This document shows, in pieces, positions 1 through 12,000 of a DNA stretch of 64,000 bases. The notes beneath the pieces are model-generated. The model had not been told where the DNA came from. It saw only the letters and a program-made list of their open reading frames with translations, and searched no databases. Within the stretch, counting starts at the first letter, position 1. Each line of letters begins with the position of its first letter. A program made the position numbers and the translations under genes. Source of the stretch: Alitta virens (taxonomy: Eukaryota; Annelida; Polychaeta; Phyllodocida; Nereididae); contig OW028577.1 of assembly GCA_932294295.1 (NCBI GenBank), positions 497,001 through 561,000 on the forward strand, in the 5' to 3' direction.

Positions 1-3000
1 GGCTCCACCTGCTCCACCTGCTCCACCCCAACCTGGTGCACCCGCACCGGAACCTGTGGCGCCCCTTATTGCACCTCAGCCTGCACCCGAACCTGTGCCC
101 GAACCCCTGCCTCCACCACAACCCTTGCCCCCAATCAGAAATCGACGCTCGTTCTGGGGAAGGCCATTCTCCAATTATTATGACACTATCGAGGCTTTCA
201 ATGTAAGTGTATTGCATAGAATACTTCTAAACAATATCATAGTTTTTATATTTTACTGATACATCATCTTAAATTATTGGCATTTGACAGTTATCACACT
301 TTAAACTAATTAGGAAACAGTGTTACAGTTATTGAAGGAATTTTAATAAATATTAAAATGAAATAGCTAATCTAAAATTCTACTGACATGCAAAAGCAAG
401 TAATTCTTACACTTAAATTGTTTTTCTTTGTGAAAAACCGTAAGGATAGCCTGGGATATCAGTATGTAAATTGTCAAGACTTGGCCATTAGCATATGATT
501 AGTGACAATCGTAATTGGTCCCAGAAGTTTGAAGTGACTGAGGAGAAGCTTTTTGATTGATTGATGACATCAGAAGGGTGTTTTTAATTTTCAAGGAATT
601 TTTGAAAGATTAAAAATAATTATTTAATCACTAATGGATAACAGAAATACATTTTTTTCAATTAATAAGTGCAGTTGTTTCTGCATGGTGGGATTTAAAA
701 GTAGGATTTAATTTTTAAGTGACGTGAAAAATTTAATAGAACTTTATTTATGCTGGGGCTGTTGCACTGTCCCATTTATGCAATAAGCGTGTGACATAAT
801 TTAGACCTCTGTGAACTGACTAGGCTCGGATTAGCAATATTTCAATTGATTAGTAATTAGAGAACCTCTTGGAAAAGGCATAAGATACAGGCCATTTATG
901 GAATACAATACAATGCCACGGATGCCTGATAATTTTTACAATTTATGAATTATTTGTAATTAGTTGCTAGGCGTTGTCGTGATCAGTGACCTAGATGTTG
1001 AAACAAGGCCTTGTGAAGGTATTTAGTTATTTCCTGATTACAGGAAGATGGTGTTTGCGCTTTTGGTAAATGTGGATTAGCTGGTCCTTTATTTGTATTG
1101 TGAGGTCCAAAAATGCCCAATTACTTCCATACTACCATCGTAACTTTTATCAAAGATCATGATCATATAAAAAATTTTTAACAAGATATTGGGTATTTTT
1201 TAACACCATTGTTTTATTTTGAAATGTATAAAAAAAAATAATTCAATTTTCAAGGAAGGCAAGCTTATAATGTTGGGTTCTTGTTGTGGACAATTTTTGT
1301 TGGGCGACTCAGGAGTTTTTATGATTTTTACCAATTAATTCAAAGTGTTTCTATGGACTCAGTTCTCATTTCATTATGAGCAATTATTCTTCAACTTGCA
1401 TGAATTATTTTTATGTTATAGAAACAAAATCCTCTGTAATCACTACTCCACTCAGCTGTAAATTGATACTTTGCTATAAGCAGTGATGGCGATTGCGTAG
1501 TGCTCTGCATACACCCCAAAGACTTGAGAAAGAATGATTCTTGAACAAGCAATCCAAGGATACAAAATTAATTTGACCATAAAGAATTTACTGAAGTCAG
1601 TAGATAAGATCTAAACTGATTCTTTTATTTGACGACTGATGCAACAAGTGAATTTAGAGGTCATATTTCTGGATTTGAAATTTTCCTATTCGCTGTATCA
1701 CCCATTTTATTCATTGTTTTTTATGATACTTCCATAATTTTGCAGCAAGCAGGTCTTGTCATTCTATCAGATCCGGTCATAGAACCACGACCATGTGAAG
1801 GGAAATATCGGTGGCCGGAATACGATGACGTCGTGTTTGCGGCAGACTTTGCGAGGTTAAGGAGCAATAATAGTCCTATGTTAGGTGAAGATTGTTAACT
1901 GCGGAATCTTGTACTTCATAGAATATAACATAAAAATAACATAGATCATAAGGTTGTTTATACTAACAGTAGTATATAAATAACCAGAATTTAGGCGCAT
2001 CTTTAGATTGTTCAGTATTAAATGTGAAAAAGGCGGCAAGATGTGCACGTACAGGTCTGCCTTTGTTTACCTAGAAACCATAAGAGTCCCTGGTATGGAG
2101 TAGTATTAGTGTACGACCTTGATTATTTGCCATTAATGGACAGATAGTTATTTGCATGTAGACTGAACTAACTGATGTTATTTGTCAGAGATTTGTGTCA
2201 ATGAAGTATCAAGTCCTGTAATCTTAGGTTTGTCCAGTCCATTATTGTCCTTATTATGTTTAGAACTGAGCATTTGATATTATTCTACTCGTTTTGGTCA
2301 CTCCAAATTTCATTGAACTGTTGACCTTACCATTTACGATTGCCATTTCTTGAAAGCTTCAGTGAAATGTAAAAGAAGAAACTAGTGGTGTAGTCACTGG
2401 TCAACCTATGTTAGGGTTTTGGGTTCAAATCCAGGCCTTGATGGCAGTGGGCACTCTATTTTGAGCTGAAATTGCAGCTAAAAATACTCTTCGTGAGGCT
2501 TGGTGCTGATGGCATAATATACTTCATGTCTGGGCTTTGATGAAGATAGCCTCCGTGTAGTAAATGTGCCACACAATGTTGACTGAAGGCAATACATGTA
2601 ATCTATTCATTAATACCTCTGGCAGGTCGACTTATGAAACAGTACTGTGACTAAGCCTCAGAAAGGTGTACCGGGACAATGAAACAGCTGTTTGATGATT
2701 CTACTGAGTTCTTTTCAAAGATTGTTTTCTTGTATTAGTTGCTAGGTGTTGTCGTGATCAGTGACCTTGAGGTTGAAACGCGACCTTGTGAAAATACACC
2801 ACCGATTTACTATCAAAGAGAGGATGGAGGTATTAGTTTATTGTAAATTACAAGGAGGTGGTGTTTATACTTTTTGTTAATCTAGATGACGTAGTCTTTC
2901 ATTTGTACCTCTTATTATATTCCTCATAATCGTAGCGGTGAACCCCTCCTAGTCAACCCTTGAGCGGTACCTGGAAAAGACTTGGTGATAAATTCTTTTT

Positions 3001-6000
3001 GGAATGCAAACCTTCAGTTTTTGAGATTTCATGGTGGAAGTTTTAGTGGAACATCTTAGGTTTACTTTTTACCCACTGATTTTTAACTTATTTAGGAGGA
3101 CTTTTATTGACTTTTTGTATGTTTTTAATTGATTCACTTACCTACGAGACATTCTCACATATAATATAATCAAGAGACATATTTCAGTTGGGTGACTCAG
3201 AAAGGCATAAGGTTGTAAGCAGACAGTTTGGATACTAACCGAAAGTTGGTAGGGAAGAAGAAATATTTCATTTCACCTGATGTTGGACTTGACAAAGGGA
3301 CCCAACAATGCTGATTTCCCAATTTGACAATCTAGGTCAAAATTTCCAATCATTCTGGTATTTGTTTTATTCATACTTATTTTTGTAACGCTTCTGAAAT
3401 CTTGCAGCAAGCTGGTCTTATCACTCTGTCCGATATGGTCATCGAAACGAGACCTTGTGAGAGACCTGTGATGAGGGAAATATATATGATGTCTGCGATG
3501 GAAAATCCATCAGGTTAATTATTACGAATCTTGTGTGTTTTCACAGAACTTAATACAATTTAGCATTTTAATCGTTAAGGTCATTGTTAACATGGCTATG
3601 TGCTAGTTAAGAATCACAACAGTTAAGGCATATCTATAGATGATTCGATAAACAGTGGTACTACTAATTAAAGTGGGCATGCAACCTTTTGTACAAAAGG
3701 GGTCTGCATAAATTAACAGTGCCACTGTAGATTCATCGCACATTGTACATAATACTTAGACACTATAAGAATCCCTGTACACCCTAGTTTTTGTCAATAG
3801 CAGAATGTAAATTGCAGATCATAATTGTGTTTCGCGGGTGATGTCACAGACTGGCCCTGTCGGACAAAAATTATAGTAATTGTTTTATTCTTTTTGGAAG
3901 TTTACAAGGCATACTGGGACAGGTTTTCATTGGAATTTTGGTGTTACTGTCATGAATAAAATGTCCTCGGAGAATTTGTTGGTCTAGCAGGTTTGATAAC
4001 TTAGTTGTCATGGTTATTGTCTATTACTGATTGTTGTCTTATCCCAGGCAATATGCCATGCTGGCTCAACTTTGCCCAACGTTATTGAATTCTCTTGCAC
4101 ATAGAGTTCCTATGAGATGGGCCTGAATCTGGCCGATTTTGGACCATTGTGGCATCTTTCAGGAATGATTTTTTTTTTTTTTTTTTTTTTTAAGTTCTAC
4201 AGAAATGAGACTATTGCAAAAGTTTATTCTTTTTTAGCAGAATCATTGACATCTAAAGTGTTTAGTCTTATCTGTGTGTGAGTGGCAGTGATTAAGATAG
4301 ACTCAAAGCGAACCTGTCTTGAACTAGTAGATATTTCTCTTATCCCTTATCCTAAGGATTTCCTGCAAAATTCGATAATTAAGAAGTCTGATCATCATCA
4401 TGAAGGAACAAATGCTCCAGAAGAAAGGAAGAATGAAGAATTTAAATCTTAATGAGAATTTGTTTTACTTTCGTCAGTTGATAGGCGTGAAAGTGATTAG
4501 TGACCTGGACGTAGAGACCCGTCCGTGCGACGGCCGTTACCAAATCAGACTCAAAGGAGGTCACCGAGGGGTGCAAATGGGAATACCTGAGAGAGGTGCT
4601 CGATGATTTTATATGTTGTGATGTGTGCGTGTGCATGCATTTTCATATTAGCTGCTGTTTTTTTTGGAGCTGCGGAAAATCTCAAATACACCGCTCTCAG
4701 CATCTATTAACCCGTAGATCATTCTTAATGTTGTGTACTGTTCGTAGTGCTTTGTGCTGTGACAGTTCTCCGCACTCGCTTGTTTATGTTGTGCAATGCG
4801 TTACTCTTGCAGCAAGGGGGTCTTGTCATGTTATCTGACGCTGTCCTAGAGACACGACCCTGTCGTAGGTCTAGAATTTGGTTCACACACCACTACCGCT
4901 TCCGATTGCAATCAAAATCTCTTTCAAGATTTCGAATTTCTCTCGGTGATATCTGAGTAGTTGCTGCCCAGTCTCATCTCTAATGCTTGTTAACTGACAT
5001 CTAAAGATCGATAACATTTTAGCGACACACTGCTGTCTTCTCTCGGCTGTCAGCGTCTACTAATCCGTGATCATTGTTAATGTTGTATACTGTTCGTATT
5101 GCTTTGTGCTCTGAGAGTTCTCTGCACTCGCTTGATTTATTTTGTGGCACTGCGTTACTCTTGCAGCAAGGTGGTCTTAAAGTGTTGTCTGATGCTGTCA
5201 TTGAGACACGACCCTGTCGCAGGTCTAGAGTGAGGCACATCAAAACCAACCGAAAGAGATATCGATCACAACCTCGACCCTCTCTAGGTGATATCTGGAT
5301 AGTTGCTTCGTAGTCTCATCTCTAACACTTAACTGACGTCTAAAGATTAATAACTTTTTAACAACTTAGTGTTGGTCCATTGTCTTTTTGGTTTGCATGT
5401 TACTACATGACAGCTCCTAACTTCTGTAGTATAACACTTATGCCATGAAGTTGCATGACTATGTATTGCTAGGATATTATTACTAATGCTTATGAGTTTA
5501 TCAGACTTTGATTTACAATTAAGCAATTGCATGCACCTTTGTCCGCTTTGGTATGTATGACTTAATTTTATCTCACTATCGAAATCTTCACTGATCCACT
5601 ATCTATCTGTTTTTCTTTACATGTTAATACTTCTAATTTCATTATTGTGATTGTTGGTTACCCGTCTCTGGAAGTTGCAAGGTGAATCCCCCAAAAAAGA
5701 TGAGAGATGAAAAAGGGATCATACCAAAAAGAAATGTGCTACAGTGTCCTCCAAAAGTACAAAGTACAAAGTTGTATTGGGACATCTCAATCATCCGTAT
5801 TTTGCTGAAGTATGCATCAGATTCAAAAACTGGAAACATGATTCTGAAGTCCTATATAGAGGCTTTTTAATCAACTAAATTGCGATGAAAATATATTTTT
5901 GGTAATGTAAAGTATTAGGACACCTGCCAACACTTAGCAAATATTTTTGAACGATTCTCAAAAAATATATATGTGAAACTTTCTCATTCAATACGAACAC

Positions 6001-9000
6001 ACTATTGTGACGTCCGAATACTTTTGCTGAGCACTGTATGCATGCATGATTACATCTTGGGGAATTATAGTGAAATTAACTTAGCAGTAGCTCAGTGTCT
6101 CTGCCTTCCAGAGACGGATAATCATAGTTGAGCATGCTTACTATGAATAATGCACGTGTAAGTGACTCGTTACTGTATTCACATCTTAAGCATAATTGGT
6201 GTATTGACTATTGAACTACATTTGCATGATTTGCTAACACCATTTTATTAAAAATTCTAATTTTCAAACATTTTACACTTATGTATTACATTTTTCAAAC
6301 GCTTTCCAGTTATTCAGTACATTATAATGATGAATATATATATAATTATAATGCTTGTAAAAAAAACTAAAAAGAAAAAGAAGGCTCCTTCATAGGTAAA
6401 AGATCATTGAAACTTGCACTTTACTTAGAAATTGTAATGATACTGATGATATGGATACAATGCATAAATAGATTGTAATGTTAAAAGAGAATCATGATTG
6501 TAAACTATTCTCCAGATAAATTCAGCAAAACACTGCATGTAAGACTCGTTCACCTCAGAAGATGATGTTTTATGTCTTGATTTGTTTATATAGCTGTAGC
6601 GGAACCTGTTTTTCAACCAGCTCAGCCAGCTCAGCCAGCTCAGCCAGCTCAGCCAGGTTCACCAGACTCGGGAAATAAGGTTGGCGGCCCAGAGCAGTTG
6701 GAACTCCGAGATTACTTCCCTGAAACGTGGCTCTGGAAACTATTTGTAATCGGGTATGTGTCAGAGAAATGGTTTGATTTGGTCGATGTAGGTATATCCC
6801 CAATGGTCAGCTTTGGACAGGCCATGATGGCTATTTGAGAAACAGAATGGAATTGTGACAGGCATTTGAAGCACTGTAAAAGTATATAGGAAAACCACAC
6901 GAGTCACCGATCAGTCAAAAAACAATGGTTTTTCCTTTTATTCTCCAATTAATTCCAGCCGTGAGGATATACGTTTTATTTTTGTGTATATATGAGCGAA
7001 TTCCAGGCTTGTCAGGCAAGACATTGAATATTGAATGTGTTTGGGTTCATATATGCAAGTCACTGTAATGCAGTTGCTTGACTTCCAGGCCCAAAGGAGC
7101 TGTTGAGTTTCAAGAAGAAGTGCCTCATACAATCACCACTTGGGTCGGCAACAGTTTTTGCTCCAACGCAGAGTATGGCATGGGTATCTCGCCCTCCGTT
7201 TCTCTGACCGTCTTCCAGCCTTTCTTCGCTTCTTTCAACTTGCCGTATTCTGTTGTTAGAGGAGAAAGAATTCCCGTCAGTGTATCTGTCTTCAACTACC
7301 TTACTGAATGTCTTGTGGTAAGTTTGTTTCATTTTAACTAACTTGCGACTTATTAATCTTTGATTAGAGACCTTTTAACAAAAAAGAAATTTGAAGTTAT
7401 TAGGGCTATTCCATTTAAAAGTGTGATGGTGGGTGGATATGAAGATTTTCTGATGCCTCGCCTCCCTCCACCTCCACTTTTTGTATTTTTTTTTTTACAG
7501 ACTTTCTCCTCCCCTTTTTTTCTAAATTAGTATAAAAAAAAATACTTATCAACCACCCCCCTCTTTTCATCTTTTGGAGTACTCCCCCCCCCCCCCCCCC
7601 CCCCCCCCCCCGCTTTTCCAAAAACTGCCCGAATTTTTAAATGGAGCCGCCCTTACAAGGAATGTGTGAGGAAATGACCTTTGCTTGTCTTACTGAATCA
7701 GTTAAAGGTGACTAACCTTCAAGATTACAGGAATAGTGGAAGTATAACATGACGCTGATATCTTTATAATCATGATTTTGACTTATCGGTGATCGTTTAT
7801 TTCTTGAACAGATTAAAGTCACACTGAACCAAGAAGCCTGGTTTGAGATGGTGGGCTCAAGTACGGAGAAGTTCATATGTGTCTGTGGAGGCGAAAAGGA
7901 GACACCAACCTTCTACATCCGTCCACTGCAGTTGGGATCGTTGAATCTTACTGTCGAGGTAGCAATTTCTAATGCAGTTGAACCTATTATAATGAGCCTG
8001 GTTATAATGAGGTCTGTGTCCAGAAATAGATTTTTTGCCGACTTTTAACCAGACTCGCGTAAAATGAAACTTGACATGTCAAGGTCACAAAATACCTATA
8101 GGTCAATGTATTTGTATTGTATACTAGCAATCAATCTGATAAACCTTGTCACACTTAAATTTGCCAAATTGTGTCCTAATCTATAACAGTTACAACCACC
8201 TCACCAATAAAGCCAATTAACTATTAACACCTGTTTCTTCTGGTACCAAAGGTAACCATAATAAAGAGCATAGATCCTAAATCATTCTTTATGTTTTAGT
8301 TATAGTTTCGTGAGGTAAATATTATCGGTAAGTGAGATTTGCTTATATCTCCCAGGCTGAAGTAACAAATGAGGCAGGAATCTGCGGCAATGATCTTCAA
8401 GTCAACAGCGCTTATCCCGGACTGAAGGATGCTGTGAGGAGACCGCTTCTCGTGGAGGTTAGAGCATTTACGACTTTATTGTATTCATAAGGAATCTTTA
8501 AATGCAAATACAGTAAAAAATATAGCTCTAAATATTTCTTATCTTTAATAATATATCTTTAAAAAGCGTCATTATCTAGATAAGAAAAAAATGTTGTATT
8601 TGTGTTTCTTATGTCGGGAAGGACAGTTTTGTATAAATATAATGTTTATTTTTTCCAGCCTGAAGGCAAAGAAGAAGAATACTCCAGAACTTTATTTGTC
8701 TGTCCAACAGGTAATAATTCAGGCTCACATATAAGAGTTTATTGCAAGAACTCGCTTACACTACACTTAAACTTGACTTCTTGACATATAGGCTGTTTTA
8801 CGATGCAGCTCCAAGCTTGCGAAACGCACTGCCAGGCAAAATTTAATTTTAGATGCTTATACTGTATATATCTGCTTCAAGAAATATCCAAAGACTCATT
8901 TATTGCTATTTGCATATGGTCAATCATCAATAACAAAATCTTCATTTGATGATATTTTGTTTTAGCCAAGTGCATTTTATGATCATTAACTTGATTTTTT

Positions 9001-12000
9001 ATTGTATCTTTCAAAATCTTACATTTATTGTGAATAATAACAAATAAATCACACTCTGTTAAGAATTCTTGTGTAACTTAAGTGGTGTTTTATTTAGCTA
9101 ACATCCTAAACTTTGTCGATATGTTTCTTTCGCAGATGCTGATGGAGAAACAGAAACTCTAGACCTCAGTCTGCCCACCGAAGGACTGGTGCCTGATTCT
9201 GCCCGAGGGTTTGTCTCTGTCATCGGTACGGTGATTTATCTAATTAGTTGTCCTAAATATGATATTTCCTTGATGCTAATTAAGCATACAAATTATAAGT
9301 CTATCACAGCTTAGTAAGGATTTTTTAATTCCTAAACCCGGTGACTAATACATTGGAATTGTCAATGTTGACCACTAGATATTATTTACGTTATTATATC
9401 TTCATAATTAGGAAATCATTATGGCATTGGTACCGTGTATCACAAGTATTTTCTGTGATACGTGTTCACTTGAAACAGTGTTTGACTTTTATTTTTATTC
9501 CTAATTAGGTGACGTAATGGGCCCTGCTCTGAATGGTTTGGACAAATTAATAAGACTTCCAACCGGTTGCGGCGAACAGAACATGTTGAATTTTGCTCCG
9601 AACATCTTCGTCATGCAATATTTGAAGGGAACAAATCAAGCCAACACTGAGATTGAAACGAAAGCCAAGCAATTCATGGAAGCTGGTGAGATTTTGATGT
9701 CATAAAATAGAATTGTATATTTGTCCATTAAGAATTATTTTGTTGAGAGGTTGGACTTAAGTGTCTATGGTGAGGCATGTATAACATTCCATCCACACAG
9801 TAAATGAATAGAGCAAGACAACCATTGGAAATATTACCAACTTAATTGATTTTTCTACAGCCCTATTTAAGCCTGCAAATTATAAATACATTTGAAATGT
9901 AAACAGAGAGTGATGATTAGAGCATTTGTCACTGAATTTCTTGGATAGACAAACAAAAATCCAAACATATATATAAAATGTTAATTATGATTATTTTATT
10001 ATTGATTTATAATTGTGATGTTTACATCCACTGTTATCACCATGCTTCTCATTAATAGGATACCAGAGAGAATTGAACTACCGTCGCGAGGATGGCTCGT
10101 ACAGTGCTTTTGGAAACCAAGACGCGGCAGGCAGCATGTGGCTGACCGCTTTTGTTGTAAAATCATTTGCACAGGCCAAAGAGTTTATTTTCATCGACGA
10201 GGCTGATTTAGACAAGAGCATCGCATGGTTTCGATCCCAGCAATTGGAAAACGGGTGCTTCCCGCAGATAGGTCGTGTCATTCACAAAGACATGAAAGGA
10301 GGTCAAGCCGGCGAGGGGTCTCCCGCAGTTTTGACCGCTTACGTTCTTATCTCTATGTTGGAATCTAACATAGATAAGGAGGTATTTAATTCAGCTATTA
10401 AAATTATGATTTTTATTTTCAGAATTTTATTAATGTTACCTTCTGGATTAAATATTTGTTTAACCTTTTTTAGATACTCTTTACAACTCACCAAAGAATA
10501 TTATCATTTTACATGACTGTTAAGTAGGCAATTATTACCAGTTTAGTGGGCATTATCACATAACAGCTAGGCTGTGCCCATCTAACTGATCAAAGAGAAA
10601 GCAGCGGATTGCATAGTTGATTAATGTTTTTTAAAAGATACATTTTAAACTCCCTAATCAATGTTAATTAATGTGATATTTCAGGATAAGGCAGTTAAAG
10701 ATGCTGTACTGTGCCTGAAAGCCCAGACTGCTGAGGATGTTTACTCAATTGCCCTGATGACTTTTGCCATGTCCTTGTTTGACACAGCAGCACCATTCAG
10801 AATTCAGTTGATGGACAAACTGGACCGCAAGGCCACCTTTGCAGGTAGATTTTGTTTTCTTGTTATATCTCCGTGCAACAAAGATGCCAATGCATAAATG
10901 TATTGCTAATTTTATTTTTTGGGGATTTATTAAACTACTTCAACAGTGTATGTATACATCATTTAAGTGAAAGAGGATAGAAATTGGAAATGGGAAGGAA
11001 AATAAATGTAAATCATAGCTTGGTATATGCCAGTTTGAAGACCTACCTTTGTAGTTAAATTATAGAAATTTACCAGTATAATTATAGCTAATTTAATATC
11101 TGCTATATTAAGATGGCAAGAAATACTGGACACAAGCATCAGAGGCACCAGCACCAGAGCCACCTGCACCAGGAGGATGGCATAAACCTCACCAAGCAAA
11201 GTCAGCTGATGTTGAAATCACCGCTCTTGCTCTACTGGCCAAACTGGCTGATGATGGAGCTGGTGTTATCGGTAAGACTCTGCCAATCGTGAGGTGGTTG
11301 ACCTCACAGAGGAACCAGTTTGGTGGATTTGCATCGACACAGGTTTGTAGAATGGCATCTATTATTATTTTACTGTTTTGTGGCACGTACAATTTAGGCA
11401 TTTACAAGATGATAGAGTAATAAACGGGGGAAGCAGTATTTGTCGAACACATAATTTTGTTCAAATTTGATTTAAGTGGGTTTGATCAATTGTTCATGGT
11501 TTAAAAAAGAAATTGTCAGTTTTTCTTTAATAAATAAATGAAATTGGTTGAAGACATAAATAGAATATTTTTGTTCAGAAAGGTATTCTATGACGTTCTG
11601 GCTTTTATTTAATGTATACTTTGATCAACTTTTGACAAAGTTATGCACTCCGGTCATCGTGGTTAGCGAATGTTCGCTTTGATAATGTCAGCTGTCAAAT
11701 GGTACGGACGTCAAACATGTATACAACCCTCCTCCAGCCGCCTTTGTTGCACATCTTATGTGCTCCAGTTTTGTATTGTTTCATTCATTAATTCATTCAT
11801 CGCTCTTTTGTAGGACACAGTAGTTGGGCTTCAAGCGCTGGCCAAGTATGCAACATTAGTTTATGGAAAGAGCACAGATATCGAGGTGACCGTTAGTGGT
11901 CAAGGAATTTCAGAGACCATATCTGTAGACAGCACCAACAGTCTTGTGCTTCATCAGAGATCTGTACAAGTTCCTAATTCATTAACTGTTACAACCAAGG

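Noticed and set aside
1..6753. Anaphylatoxin domain as in C3/C4/C5
   Set aside because: No cluster of six cysteines with the CC...C...C...CC pattern was found between the proline-rich exon and YFPETWLW.
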